A stretch of DNA of 64,000 nucleotides from Serripes groenlandicus (GCA_031761405.1 JASEVX010000012.1:21906860-21970859), one strand, 5' to 3'; numbered from the stretch's first letter, positions 31,429-42,590 are shown. Notes: generated from the letters alone by a model not told the origin. Numbers and translations are program-made.

Positions 31429-32825
31429 AGCTCGACTATTCAAAGAATATGAGAGCTTTACTACTCGCCCCGGCGTCGGCGTCCGGTTAAAGTTTTAGGG
31501 CAATTTGGGATTTTCATTCATAAGTATTTGTGCTAGGGCTTTCATATTTGGAATATAGTTACATCTTATACCTTTCTTCACATTGAATGCTAAAGATGCT
31601 GAATGTGACCTTCCTTTTGGGAAAAAAAACATGATTTTCGGGGGTTAAAGTTTTAGGGCAAGTTGGATTTTATTTTTTTATTTATTTTTTCTCAATAAGT
31701 GCTTGTGCTAGGGCTTTCATATTTGGAATATGATTACATCTAATACCTTTCTTTATATTGTATGCTGAAGATTCTGAGTTTTACCTTCTTTTTGGGGTAA
31801 AAGACATGATTTTGGGTGGTTAAAGTTTTAGGGCAAGTTGGCATTTTCATTTAATTTATTAATTTTTCTCTATAAGAATTTGTGCTAGGGCTTTAATATT
31901 TAGAATATAGTTACATCTTATACCTTTCTTCACATTGAATGCTGAAGATGCTGAGTGTGACCTTCTTTTTGGGGTAAAAAACATGATTTGGTGGTTAATG
32001 TTTTGGGGCAAGTAGGATTTTATTTTATTTTTTTAACTTTTTCTGAATAAGTACTTGTGCTAGGGCTTTCATATTTGGAAAATAATTACATTTAATACAT
32101 TTCTTCATATTATATGCTGAAGATGCTGAGTGTGACCTTCTGTTTGCGGTAAAACACATGCTTTTGGGTGGTTAAAGTTTTAGGGCAAGTTGGCTTTTTC
32201 ATTTAATTTTCTAATTTTTCTAAATAAGTACTTGTGTTAGGGCTTCCATATTTGGAATATAATTACATGTAATACCTTTCTTCACATTGTATGTTGAAGA
32301 TGCTGAGTGTGACTTTTAGGGGGTAAAAAACATGATTTTTGTTTGATTTTGAGAATTTTAGATAAATTCTTAATTTTTGGTTACATTTCTTTCTAATTGT
32401 GATCATTTATTTATCAAATATAATTCTTCAACATATCAAACAGGTTTTGCATGGTGTCAAACATTACGAAAACCTTTTTTTAAGGCTTTGCTAATTTTGG
32501 ACTCGGTCAGTTTTAACATTTGCGTTTAGCTCAACGTTAAAGTTACATCATTCAAATAACTTCATACTTCACATATTTGTTAAGGACCATCGTACAATTA
32601 GGTTAGATAACTCCATTGTATCCTAAATATGGAGTAATGGCCCTTGATTGACTTAGGAAATTTTATTTTTAAATTATATTTAAATGTATATCTATTCAGT
32701 TGCTTTTACATATAGAGTATATAATATGATTTAATAGTACTTAAGTGCAATATAATGAAAAAGTGCTTTATGTGAATAAGCGGCATGTAGTCGACCGCGC
32801 TGCATGTCCTCCGACAGCTCTTGTT
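31429..32825 (+). mobile_element. Rolling-circle-like element, AGCTCGACTATTC type, with five internal repeats
   Basis: 5' block AGCTCGACTATTC..GAATATGAGAGCT is partly self-complementary. GCGTCGGCGTCCGGTTAAAG follows, then about five 160-178 bp repeats with TTAAAGTTTTAGGGCAA and GTGCTAGGGCTTTCATATTTGG. The 3' end is the hairpin CTGCATGTCCTCCGACAG then CTCTTGTTT. No reading frame spans it. Confidence 0.72.
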
Positions 32826-32901
32826 TATTATCATATAACCATACATATTTATGCAGCTCGACTTACATTGAGTTAAAGAAGAAAGCTTGACATTTAATTG
32901 C

Positions 32902-33130
32902 TTATCCCCTTCCCACATCCAACAAATATTCAGCAGACGACTTTGTAAACATCTTACCAAAAATGTGAATAATCTTCCTTATATAAGAGTTTAATTATTA
33001 AATAGAGTTGAAAACATTATGACAAATGGCGAAATTGCTCATGATGAGCAATTTCACCATTTGTCACAATGTTTTCAAAAGTCATCTGCTGCATAAGCGT
33101 CAGAAAGGGTCTATATGTGGGAAAGGATAA
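32902..33130 (-). mobile_element. TTAA MITE, near full length
   Basis: Ends TTATCCCCTTCCCACATC and GTGGGAAAGGATAA are both mutated from TTAA. Hairpin stem GGCGAAATTGCTCATGATGAGC pairs with its mirror, including a G:C variant CGAAATT. Confidence 0.88.
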
Positions 33131-33975
33131 AATTAAGGGTCAGAAATCTCTTGTTGGAAGCTAATCCCGTAGGAATGCTTTGAAATTTAGCACAAGGAGA
33201 TTTTTAGACCTAGCTGCCAGTTTGACCACATATCGGAATTTCTCTTTGTCCTTACTAAGTATATTAATTTAAGGTAAATTACTTTTAAAACATCCCTTTT
33301 ACACTCTATATACATGTGTGAGTTTTACAAAATTAATTTTAAAAAAAAGACAAAGGCATATATATCAATTTAATGTAATAATATACATTTTCAAACTGTA
33401 TCTAGTCTAAACAGTAAAATAGAGAACCATCTACTAAATTGGTTACCAGCCTCACACGCTTTATTATTTCAATAGTTCTCAAACTGGTTACCAAAAAAAG
33501 GAGCGCTAAATGTAGTCAGAAATGGTTCCTTTTATCCTATATATTACGCAGTAATAAGAGGAAGGAACTCCAGAAAACGCTATATCTCGCCGTTATTACG
33601 TCACTGTGTTGTATAAACACTTATGCTTATCCGTTATATTCTAGATAGCATGACATATACTATGGTTATCTGCTCTTTTCCTTATCTGCTTCATTCGCTT
33701 TTCTATGTGATGTAATTGCTTGAACCGGGAAAGAAAAAAGGACTTAAAAATATTTGCTCGTTCGACATTTTGATGATACAATATAAGAAAGCTGTGTTTT
33801 TGCAGTATACTCTTGTTGTAAATTTCTAACACCTTTACCTTTTATATTTTTATACCCATTCAATGTTTTGGGTCTTAATATCTCCACAGGAAACTCTCTC
33901 CAATAACAATTTAAATTAACACTGAATCAGGTTATGACCAAATATGTATTGCCTTAATTTTCTCCATTTACAGTT
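33131..33975. other. No recognised feature
   Basis: AT-rich. The short open frames at 33439-33648 (+) and 33641-33832 (-) show no family resemblance or splice framing. Confidence 0.4.
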
Positions 33976-35115
33976 TTAACCCTTTCCCACAAATATACCC
34001 ATACTGAGCCTGAGCCTCTGCAACAGAAAACTTTGTGGAAAAAGGTGAAATTGCTCATAATGAGCTTAATTTTCTCCATTAACGGTTTTAACCCTTTTCC
34101 ACATACGAGTATATATACCCTTACTGTGCCTCTGCAACAGATGACTTTTGAAATCATTGTGGCAAAAGATGAATTTGCTCATAATAAGCTTAATTTTCTC
34201 CATTTACGGTTTTATCCCTTTCCCACATAGGAGTATATACCAATTCTGAGCCTCTGCAACAGACGACTTTTGAAATCATTGTGGCAAAAGGTGAAATTTC
34301 TCACAATGAGATTAATTTTCTCCTTTTACGGTTTTAACTCTTTCCCACATACGAGTATATACCCTTACTGTGCCTCTGCAACAGACGACTTTTGAAATCA
34401 TTGTGGCAAAAGATGAAATTTCTCACAATGAGATTAATTTTCTCCTTTTACGGTTTTAACTCTTTCCCACGTACGAGTATATACCCTTTATGATGCTCTG
34501 CAACAGACGACTTTTGAAATCATAGTGGCAAAAGATGAAATTTCTCACAATGAGATTAATTTTCTCCTTTTACGGTTTTAACCCTTTCCCTCATATAGAC
34601 GCTTTCTGACGCCTCAGCAGTAGACGGCTTTTTGAAAACATAGTGACAAAAGAAGAAATTGCACAAAACGTGCAATTTCTCCTTTTGCCACAATGTTTTC
34701 CACTTTTTGTCATAGGTTATCCATTCAATTATGGAGATTTTCTATGTTTTGACAACATACGTCCAAAGTCGTCTGCTGCAGAATTGTTGTATGAGGGAAA
34801 GGGTTAACTCTTTCCCACGTACGAGTATATAACCTTTATGAGGCTCTGCAGCAGACGACTTTTGAAATTGCTCAAAATGAGATTAATTTTCTCCATTTAC
34901 GGTTTTAACCATTTCTCACATAAGAGTATATACCATTTCTGAGCCTCTGCAGCAGACTACTTTTGAAATCCTTGTGGGGAAATTGCTCATAATGTGCAAT
35001 TGCTCCATTTGCTTCAACAAATTCAACTCTTTTCAATTATCTTAATTACTATCATTTATAGAGATTATCTATATGTGTTGTTTACTTGATGATTTCAAAG
35101 TCTGTCAGGTTAAAC
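33976..35115 (+). repeat. Tandem array of a MITE-derived unit
   Basis: Units start at TTAACCCTTTCCCAC-like boundaries at 33976, 34088, 34212, 34334, 34456, 34804 and 34905. Most are 112-124 bp and consist of the MITE left end, an expanded ACGAGTATATACCC spacer, CTCTGCAACAGACGACTTTTGAAATCATTG, the left hairpin arm, and TTAATTTTCTCC..ACGGTTTT leading to the next unit. The last unit keeps a fuller MITE end. The array is interrupted by a complete 230-bp MITE. Confidence 0.88.
34578..34807 (+). mobile_element. TTAA MITE, full length (230 bp), inside the MITE array
   Basis: It inserted at the unit boundary TTAACTCTTTCCC, duplicating TTAA. The intact boundaries at 34334 and 34456 show the empty site. 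Apex GCACAAAACGTGC. Confidence 0.97.
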
Positions 35116-35224
35116 ATCATTGAAATCATTGTGGCAAAAGAAGAAATTGCTTATAATGAGCAATCATGATTTGCATTTACCAAAATAAAAAAATGTGGTC
35201 GTGCATCGTTAGTCTTGTGTCAAC

Positions 35225-35907
35225 ATCAGCATTTCTTCTCCTCTGTAACCAGTGGGTCAATTGTGATGAAACTTCACAGAAAGCATCCTCTCAATGTCCT
35301 CACCAGAATTCCTTCAAATTGTTGGAATCCATTCAGAATTCTGGTTTCCATGGCAACCAATCAAAAAACAAAAAACAAAAAATTCTTCTTCTAAACTGGT
35401 AGGCAGATTTTTAAATAACTTTGTAGAAATTTTCCTTGGATGAACCTCTATCAAATTCCTTCAAGTGATGTTGATTGGTCAAAAAACATGGCCGCCAGGG
35501 GCCGGGGCTTTTTTGCCTTATATGGCTATAGTGGAAACTTAAAAAATCTTCTTCTCCAAAAACTTCAGACCGATTTTCAAATAATTTTGTAGAAATGTTC
35601 CTAGTGACCCTCTTCGCGGCACTACGGTCATGGTGGAGTGCCCTTGGGCAAGGCACATTTTCTAGCCTAGTACTGGTTTGTTAACCCAGGGATCATAAAT
35701 AATTAAATTTAATTGCGCGCTAAATGACCTTAGCTGTCGATGCGCCATAAAACAATATACATTCATTCCTAGTGACCCTCTATTAGATTCCTTCAAGCCA
35801 TGTTGATTGGTCGAAAACTATGGCCGCCAAGGGGCGGGGCTTATATGGCTAAAGCGGAAAAAAATAAATCAGGTGAGCGATCCAGGGCCATCATGGCCCT
35901 CTTGTTT
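35225..35907 (+). mobile_element. Rolling-circle-like element, AGCTCACC type, copy 3 (5' end lost)
   Basis: CTGTAACCAGTGGGTCAATTG matches copy 2. Two to three internal units with ATGGCCGCCA. 3' end AGGTGAGCGATCC, hairpin, CTCTTGTTT. A SINE is inserted at 35614-35765. Confidence 0.75.
35614..35765 (+). mobile_element. SINE of a second family, 5'-truncated
   Basis: Exact 16-bp target duplication TTCCTAGTGACCCTCT (35598-35613 and 35766-35781). Body GCCCTTGGGCAAGGCACATT, 3' part AATTGCGCGCTAAATGACC and GCGCCATAAAACAATATAC, which is not the GGCGTTAAACC tail of the other SINEs. Confidence 0.92.
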
Positions 35908-35970
35908 ATATTTTGTACTTGATAATTTCAGTCTTCTGCTGCAGATTTGTTTCATGTGGGAAGTGGTTAT

Positions 35971-36711
35971 ACCCTTATCCACTAACATGACTTGCCGATA
36001 CAAAACAAAAACAGATTGAATTTCTGTGTGTGTGCATTATTGGACAAAAAATATCATAACAGGGCTTGTGTTCAATACAAATAGTTGATTATCTTTGGTA
36101 CAAATTGAAATTTATCATAACCTCTTGTCCATTTATCTTTAGTACATGTATTAGTCTTATATGTCACTTTTCATGATCAGTTTACAGACCCGGCAAGGTA
36201 AAATATCCTACATAATACTTAAATTTTCAAATTCCGATATCTGCATTACTTAGAAACTACAGATTAAATTTGTCAAATGTTTGTGGATTTAAATGTAGTT
36301 TTTTCTTTATTTCTTCATGTGCACCGAAATATTGCGGCTTCTCTTTGATGCTTTCTTTGATGCTTTAATTGCGTCAAATATTCGTTTTGTAATTATAAGA
36401 TAATTTGCTATTAATATTCACATGAGCATAACACACGTATGCATATATTAGCCTCAACACAAGAAACTGATATTTTTCGAGATTTTCAATCAATGTGGAT
36501 CCAAATCAGTCTACAATTATACAATCTGGTGTTCTGCTCCTTAATTTCTGTAATGGTTTGATTGCAAAAAAAATAATGGCAAACAGTGCAGAACCAGATC
36601 AGCTGAATATTCACAATCTGTGATCAGATCTACTCTGTTCTTAAACGTCCGAAGATCTATTTTGTTGTGTTTAGGTTCACAGGATAGTAGTCAATATTAA
36701 AAATAAATTTG
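35971..36711. other. No recognised feature
   Basis: AT-rich DNA without identifiable repeat ends or exons. Confidence 0.4.
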
Positions 36712-36883
36712 TTAATCCTTTTCCACATATAAACACACTTTGACGCGATTGCAGCAGAAAACTTTTAGAAACATTGTGAGAAAATGAGATATTGCTCATA
36801 ATGAGATTCTAAATATTTTTGCCTATAATTATATGTGTTAAAAGTCATCTGCTGCAGATTTGTTGTATGTTGGAATGGGTTAT
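36712..36883 (+). mobile_element. TTAA MITE, internally deleted
   Basis: TTAATCCTTTTCCACATATA to GTTGGAATGGGTTAT. The right hairpin arm is missing after GCTCATAATGAG. Confidence 0.75.
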
Positions 36884-36958
36884 TATGGACACTTTCTTTT
36901 CATTCCTCCATTTAAAAAGTGGTTTGCTTCTGTTGGCTCAAAGGTTATATAAGCATAA

Positions 36959-37204
36959 CGAGGGCTTGGCGTGAAACGGTTGTAACTGAAATTGGTATTT
37001 TTTTACCAAGGTTTATCACCTCGCCATACAGTCTTTATAAGCGTTAAATCATTTTTCTTGGTAAACAATGGAAATTTAGGTGCCATTGCTCGTTCTGAGC
37101 AATGGCACCTAAATTTCCATTGTTTACAAAAGGATCAAAATTGCCCCTAAACCAGGGTTTTCAAAATAGGTTTTAAGTTACAACTGTTTCACACCAAGCC
37201 CTCG
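36959..37204 (+). mobile_element. CGAGGGCTTGG MITE, copy B (246 bp)
   Basis: CGAGGGCTTGGCGTGAAACGG to its inverted end. Central hairpin GGTGCCATTGCTCGTTCTG.. with mirror arm. Flanks ATAA/AATT have drifted from the ATAT seen in the other copies. Confidence 0.92.
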
Positions 37205-37224
37205 AATTAAGAGGAAGTGATACA

Positions 37225-37360
37225 CAGAGCTCTAGATGAGATGCGTAATTCACATTTCCAAAATCCTTTTTGACACTAAAATCCTATGTTGTGAGTACTC
37301 AAAAGAATCGTCTTTGTGAGAAAATTCGTTTGAGTACCCACAACATAAGTTTAAGATGTG
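37225..37360 (-). repeat. Foldback repeat copy
   Basis: Inverted arms CCTATGTTGTGAGTACTCAAA and TTTGAGTACCCACAACATA around 37290-37350. CAGAGCTCTAGATGAGATGCG at the left is the other end of the family (CTCTAGATAAGG in reverse). Confidence 0.6.
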
Positions 37361-37651
37361 TCATAAAAAAAATATTGGTAGAAAAGAACAGTGTACTCCT
37401 CCTTATTTTGTCCTCTGAATCATAAACTAAAAGTAGATGAGTAAAAGTTGTAGAAAGCAGTTAAAAATATTTATAAATGATTGTTCATTCTGTAATGTGT
37501 CATTTCAGTATAAAGTTTTGTGGTCATCTGAAAAGACATAAAAACAAATAATCAAGGATTATTTAAACAAGGAAGGTATGTTAATTAATATTTTGCTTTC
37601 CCTAAGTGAGCAATTCCAACTTCATTCAATAATCATACGTTCTTTTATGAA

Positions 37652-37807
37652 TTAATCAATCGAAACTTGATGAAGATTGGCATCAACATTTGGGCCAAAT
37701 ATTTTGCTTTCCTCATAAAGCCCATCGAATTCAGTCAAATAACTGTCATCTGTCAAATCATCGACAGTCAGTTCATAATATCGCTCAGATTGTCGTCCTC
37801 CGATCAT
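37652..37807 (-). CDS. Short exon-like open frame, minus strand
   Basis: A 51-codon frame opens at ATG directly after CTAG and ends in TAA. It is acidic and tyrosine-rich (YYELTVDDLTDDSYLTEFDG, then FGPNVDANLHQV). Codon composition looks like protein, unlike the MITE-derived frames around it. CTAG upstream could be a splice acceptor, making it a terminal exon in phase 0 with the exon candidate at 38857-38934. The FGPxVxxxL phrase is reminiscent of gag-like proteins of DIRS/Ngaro-type retroelements, so a retroelement remnant is an equal alternative. Function unknown. Confidence 0.3.
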   Translation of the reverse strand: MIGGRQSERYYELTVDDLTDDSYLTEFDGLYEESKIFGPNVDANLHQVSID

Positions 37808-38222
37808 CTAGAATCATGTCAACTCTGCATCTCCACATGGTTTGTCGCCAAAGTCTATAATTGACCGTGTATCTTATAGCTGTTGCATTTATGCAACATT
37901 TAGGACGATATTTGACAGTAATTCTGTCTACTCTGCCTCGAATTTTTGTTTATTCAACACCATATTGGACATTTTCTCTCACAAAGCTTTGTAATTTCCG
38001 CCCTGCGCTAACTGCGTGTCATTTCAATCTGTCCGCGTAGGGTTCCCCCCGTCGTCTCGCTTTGCATTTCCGGCAATGGCAATTCCCTTATTCTTAATAA
38101 GGGGATTTCCCCCGATATGAGCTTGTTCCCATGAAAATACTGTTCCCCAAAAGGCGTCCAGGTTGTTAGTTTGTACGACTAAGGAAGCGAAAAGTGACGA
38201 ATATGAAATGAAAATACAAGTG

Positions 38223-38326
38223 TTAAAATTATTGTGGCAATTTCTCCTTTTGCCACAATGTTTTCAAAAGTTGCTTGCTGCTGAGACGTGAAAATTATAC
38301 AGTATTTATTTGTGGGCAAGGGTAAA
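38223..38326 (-). mobile_element. TTAA MITE fragment
   Basis: ATTGTGGCAATTTCTCCTTTTGCCACAATG: the two hairpin flanks are fused with most of the stem deleted. Confidence 0.5.
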
Positions 38327-38424
38327 TGAGACATAGCCCATTTTATGGACTGCATCACTCGTCATTCCTACATTATAAATTGCTTCACTCAAAACGTTCT
38401 CCTGGATTCCATTTATGACAGTTA

Positions 38425-38746
38425 ATGATTTACCACATAAAACAAATCTTCAGCAGATGACTTTGAAAACATATTCTCAAAAAAGTGAAAAATTTCCATA
38501 AAGTTTTCCTTCTGCCACAACGTTTTTATTAAAGTTGCCTGCTGCAGAGGCGTTAGAAAGCATATGAATGTGAAAAAATATGAAAACTCTCTATTATTGA
38601 AAGTACAATTATTGAATATAGTTGAAAACATTGTGGCAAAATGATGAAATTGCTCATCATGAGCAATTTATTCTTTTGTCACTACGCTTTCAATAGTTGT
38701 CTGCTGCAGAGGCTGTAGAAAGCATATGAATGCGAGAAAGGGTTAA
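38425..38746 (-). mobile_element. Two overlapping TTAA MITE copies
   Basis: Two CTGCTGCAGAGGC..TAGAAAGCATATGAATG right blocks occur at about 38540 and 38705. The second copy has a complete hairpin (apex GCTCATCATGAGC) and ends GAGAAAGGGTTAA. The similar ends suggest partial duplication of one copy. Confidence 0.7.
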
Positions 38747-38856
38747 ACGAGATTGATGTTAATTGGATGATATAGCCTGAGGTCAATATTAGGATGGCCA
38801 AAATATGAAAGAGGGCTTGTTGTTTACTGAAAAAGCCTTCATATATATCATCATAC

Positions 38857-38934
38857 CTTACACACCACACTTATGAGTGGGATCTTGTCTTTGGGATGAT
38901 TCCACACAAATGGTGCAAGTACTAGTTGGGTCAC
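38857..38934 (-). CDS. Candidate 78-bp exon, minus strand
   Basis: On the minus strand a pyrimidine tract and TCTGCTTACAG precede GTGACC.., and the frame ends TGTAAG|GTATGATG. The 26 codons are stop-free in phase 0 (VTQLVLAPFVWNHPKDKIPL..). I do not recognise the product. A chance splice-flanked frame of this length is possible. It would join in phase to 37652-37807 but not to the frame at 39161-39424 by its obvious donor. Confidence 0.3.
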
Positions 38935-39160
38935 CTGTAAGCAGACATCAAGCTTGATAAATAATTAATTAAGCTGAAAACTTATTTCATGATCAATGTA
39001 TAATAGATACGTTTAAACTGAACTCATGCACATTATTAGCTTCATCTTTGTGAAGTAAAAATGTTTATATACTGGCATGAATCTTCAGTGCCTACATGTG
39101 GAAGCTTATAATAAGAATTTCAGCCACAGTCTGTCCCTTGCTTAAACTGTAAGAGCCGGC

Positions 39161-39424
39161 TTAATTGGTCTGAACGATTCTAACTCTATGCTTCTCTTGA
39201 GTTCTAACATATTGGGTGGTATTGGTTTCATACCTTATATAAGATGTGGGACCAAAATCATCTTTCCTGCCCTCCGTGATTTGACCTAAGCTGTTAAATT
39301 CGGCATTTAACCCAAAACAGCTTGATTGAAGAAATAATAACACTAATGTTGGATTTCCTGGATCACCGCTAAAATTCGGTCCTCCAGTGTTTTTACAGAT
39401 AAACGTAACATAATCTTTTCTCAA
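39161..39424 (-). CDS. Unidentified open frame, minus strand
   Basis: An 88-codon frame without ATG at its start, preceded by TTGTAATTGAG (weak acceptor) and ending in TAA. Includes NTGGPNFSGDPGNPTLVLLF and a possible donor at TATATAAG|GTATGA. Composition is protein-like, but I recognise no family. It could be a terminal exon, a pseudogene or chance. Confidence 0.25.
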   Translation of the reverse strand: MRKDYVTFICKNTGGPNFSGDPGNPTLVLLFLQSSCFGLNAEFNSLGQITEGRKDDFGPTSYIRYETNTTQYVRTQEKHRVRIVQTN

Positions 39425-39439
39425 TTACAATAAATCATA

Positions 39440-39562
39440 CAAATATATAAATGAAAGAACAATTATTCAATTAATTTGAAAACATTGTGGCAGAAGGAGA
39501 AGTTGCCACAATGTATTAAAAACTTGTCCTCTGCAGAATTGTTGTATTTGGGAATTTGGCTA
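39440..39562 (-). mobile_element. TTAA MITE fragment, rearranged
   Basis: GAAAACATTGTGGCAGAAGGAG runs directly into AGTTGCCACAATG, so the hairpin apex is lost. The right end GTTGTATTTGGGAA comes from the opposite MITE end. Confidence 0.5.
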
Positions 39563-39723
39563 ATATGACTGAATGTGTCAGCCCTGTCATATTTAGATGG
39601 CAGAATGGCAAAGGAAAGTGTGCAGGCTATGATTAATGTATCTATTTGCAGAGACATTTATACTCTACATTTGATAATTGAAATGGTAGAGAATGCAGTT
39701 GTAATGGACAAGGGACACTAATA

Positions 39724-39900
39724 ACTCTTTCCAAATTATCAAGTCCAAAATATAGAGAATCTCTATAAGTTTGATTATTGAATAGAGTTAAAAATCATTG
39801 TGGCAAATGGAGAAATTGCTCCTTTTCCCACAATGTTTCAAAGCGTCATCTGCTTATAAGTGCAGACATTGAAAGTCTGTACCTAAGGAAAAGATTAATG
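39724..39900 (-). mobile_element. TTAA MITE, diverged
   Basis: AACTCTTTCCAAATTATC, CTCTATAAGTTTGATTATTGAATAG, partial hairpin, and an altered right block ending GAAAAGATTAA. Confidence 0.55.
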
Positions 39901-40115
39901 GATGCATAAAATTTACTGAGACTGCTCCAGTTGTCAAGGCTTTTCATGAATGTAATATTTTATATTTTATTTTAAGGTTGACCATAAAGAGGAGGAAAAG
40001 ATTAAAAGACGTAGACAACTTGGCTAGTGTACTACTATGAATAGTTCGGGAAAAAGTGACTTTGGTCTCTTTGTAAGTATTCAGTTTACATTTCAGAGTG
40101 GGTAAATCATTTAAA

Positions 40116-40258
40116 TTAACCCTTTTTCGACACGCAGATGCATGTGAAGCAGAAGACTTTTGAAAACATTGCTGCAAAAGGAGAAATTGCTCATAACGAG
40201 CAATTTCTCCTTTAGCCACAATGTTTTCAACTCTATTTAATAATTATATAAGCTTACA
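40116..40258 (+). mobile_element. TTAA MITE, 3'-truncated by its neighbour
   Basis: TTAACCCTTTTTCGACAC start, intact hairpin (apex GCTCATAACGAGC), cut at GCTTACATT where the next copy begins. Confidence 0.8.
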
Positions 40259-40259
40259 T

Positions 40260-40489
40260 TTAACCCTTTACCTCATATAAACGCTTTCGGACGCCTCTCC
40301 AGCAGACGGCTTTTTGAAAACATAGTGACAACAGGAGAAATTGCACAAAACGTGCAATTTCTCCTTTTGCCACAATGTTTTCCACTTTTCGTCATAGGTT
40401 ATCCATTCAATTATGGAGATTTTCTATGTTTTGACAAAATACGTTCAAAGTCGTCTGCTGCAGAATTGTCGTATGAGGGAAAGGGTTAA
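40260..40489 (+). mobile_element. TTAA MITE, full length (230 bp)
   Basis: TTAACCCTTTACCTCATATA to GAGGGAAAGGGTTAA. Apex GCACAAAACGTGC. Confidence 0.96.
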
Positions 40490-40490
40490 A

Positions 40491-40702
40491 GCAGACGGCG
40501 TTTTGAAAACATAGTGACAAAAGAAGAAATTGCACAGAACGTGCAATTTCTCCTTTTGCCACTATGTTTTCCACTTTTAGTCATAGGTTATCCATGTAAC
40601 AAAATACGTTCAAAGTCGTCTGCTGCAGAATTGTCGTATGAGGGAAAGGGAGATGTTTTCAAAGTTGTCTGCTACAGATTTGTTGTATGTGGAAAAGGGT
40701 TT
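40491..40702 (+). mobile_element. TTAA MITE pieces, tandemly attached
   Basis: A 5'-truncated copy (apex GCACAGAACGTGC) runs to GAGGGAAAGGG at 40651, followed at once by the right end of another (GTCTGCTACAGATTTGTTG..GGAAAAGGGTTTA). Confidence 0.8.
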
Positions 40703-40975
40703 ATTATTTGTTGTATGGTGGAAAAGTTTGAATCAAAATTGTCCATGTTTGTGTTTAATGGACTCATTTGATAATTCTTCAAAATCTAAAAATAAACTTT
40801 TGTCAGAATTATGAGAAAATGAAATAAAAGGCCATTTTTCCTTCTGTTTTATGGACTAGAACACAAAATAACATTATAAAAACTAATTTTGTTGGAATAG
40901 ATATTTCTTTAAAATTTGTATAAATAGATATTAATAATTTACTAATATTCAAACAACCTAGAACCTGCTGTTGCA

Positions 40976-41179
40976 TCAACCCTTTCCTACATACAACAAA
41001 TATGCAGCAGACAACTTTGAAAACACCTTGGTAAAATATAGAGAGTTGAAAAGATGTATAAAAAGGAGAATTTTTCAATTTGGGCAATTTCTTCTCTTGC
41101 AACATGCAATGACTGAATGTTTTCAAAAGTCGTCTGCAGCAAATACATCAAGTTGCGTCTGTAGGTGGGCAAAGGTTAA
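40976..41179 (-). mobile_element. TTAA MITE, diverged
   Basis: TCAACCCTTTCCTACATAC to GTGGGCAAAGGTTAA. The hairpin is degenerate, and ATGCAATGACTGAATG is inserted before the TTTTC block. Confidence 0.75.
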
Positions 41180-41414
41180 ATCATAAAATAAAATTATTTG
41201 TTTCTTTACCTTTCACATATTTTATAACTCATCTGATGGTTTATAGGCAGTATCAGAAATGTTCATCCCTTTTTGACAATCTTGAAAAAATGTCTGCTGC
41301 AAACCTATGTGAAGTCATCCGAAGTCATCCGCATCAGAGAAAATCGCCATTGTTATTCATGCTGACAGCAGGTGCAGGTTTTAGGTTTGAGTTTTGGTGC
41401 GTTTCAGTCCCTAA

Positions 41415-41510
41415 ATCCTCTCCCACATTCAATAATTATCCTTTCAACTATAGAGAATTTCCGTATTTTTGCCTAGATGCTTTAAAATTTGACTGCTGCA
41501 GATTTGGAAA
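41415..41510 (+). mobile_element. TTAA MITE 3' fragment
   Basis: ATAGAGAATTTCCGTATTTTTGCC and GACTGCTGCAGATTTGG only. Confidence 0.4.
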
Positions 41511-41529
41511 GATTTTCTCTAATACTTAA

Positions 41530-41693
41530 ATATTAAAAATCTTTCTAAAAGTTAGTAAATAGAGCTGAAAAAATTGTGTCAAAAAGAGAAATTGCTCATT
41601 ACGAGCAAGTTCTCCTTTTTGTCACAATGTTTTCAAATGGTGTCAGCTGAAGAGGGAGGCCTCAGAAAGCCTCGGCATCTGAGAGAGGGTTAA
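41530..41693 (-). mobile_element. TTAA MITE, right half
   Basis: Hairpin apex GCTCATTACGAGC, altered right block with a repeated GGCCTCAGAAAGCCTC palindrome, ends GAGAGAGGGTTAA. Confidence 0.65.
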
Positions 41694-41839
41694 ACAAAAG
41701 AAAGGCCTTTGTTGAGGTAAATTACTGACCACTTTCATTTTAAATCAGGAATTGTCTTTTTAGATGATCTGACAAGATCTCGACAAAAAGGATACACATT
41801 TCTATGTACCTGAAATTATGATAATCGGTATTGGATAAG

Positions 41840-41978
41840 AATGAAAACATTACGATCAATTTCTCCCAATGCCACAATGATTTCATATGTTGTCTGCTGC
41901 AAATGCATGAAAATGTGTATGTAGATGTTTTCAAAAGTAGTCTGCTGCATAATGCGTCTGCAAGTGGGAAAGGTTATG
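41840..41978 (-). mobile_element. TTAA MITE fragments
   Basis: Two right blocks in succession (GTCTGCTGCAAATGC and GTCTGCTGCATAATGC) before GTGGGAAAGGTTA. Confidence 0.5.
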
Positions 41979-42029
41979 CAACGGTCAGTAATTTATGACT
42001 TTAGATCTAACTGTTTATGATATACATGA

Positions 42030-42262
42030 TTAACCCCCCCCCCCCCCTTATAACAAATCTGCAGCAGATGACTTTGGAAACATGTGGACAAAAACATTGA
42101 AAATCCCTATAAATGAGGCTATATTTACTGAAAAAAATTGAAAACATTGTGGCAAAAGGAGAAATTGCTTGTTTTGAGCAATTTCTTCTTTTGTCACAAT
42201 GTTTCCAAAGGTAGTCTGCTGCAGAGGCACCAGAAAGCGTCTACATGTGAGAAAGGGGTTAA
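42030..42262 (-). mobile_element. TTAA MITE, full length
   Basis: TTAA then a run of about 15 C replacing CCCTTTCCC, to GAGAAAGGGGTTAA. Apex GCTTGTTTTGAGC contains a G:T wobble. Confidence 0.9.
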
Positions 42263-42590
42263 ACTGAGCCTCATCTAGTAATTTGAGGCCTCGTTGCCTA
42301 GATCTTTTCAAAGTCATCTACTGTCAGATTAGTTATATGTGGGATAGGGGCTACAGGTTTGGGCGAGATATTTTTTTGTTGGAATCTAGCCCTATATTAC
42401 ATGTAGACGGACAGTTATGGCTCTTGTGAGACTGTGCATACACATGCGGACATCCCAGAGTCTTCACTGTTTGTACATACAATAAGACCCCAAATTTATT
42501 GATGCGGGCCTCTATTATCATTAATTAATTTTAAGAGCTTCTTTTTCCTTTACACTTCACTTTGACTAATCCCTGTTTTTTGTTTCCAAG

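Larger units (their letters stand above)
35116..35970 (+). mobile_element. Damaged TTAA MITE split by a rolling-circle-like element
   Basis: GAAATCATTGTGGCAAAAG and apex GCTTATAATGAGCAAT at the left, then after 35907 GTCTTCTGCTGCAGATTTG..GTGGGAAGTGGTTA. The part between the hairpin and the right third of the MITE is missing. Confidence 0.6.

Noticed and set aside
33976..34960. CRISPR array
   Set aside because: The repeats are 112-124 bp units of a MITE with no short direct repeat/unique spacer pattern, and the genome is eukaryotic.
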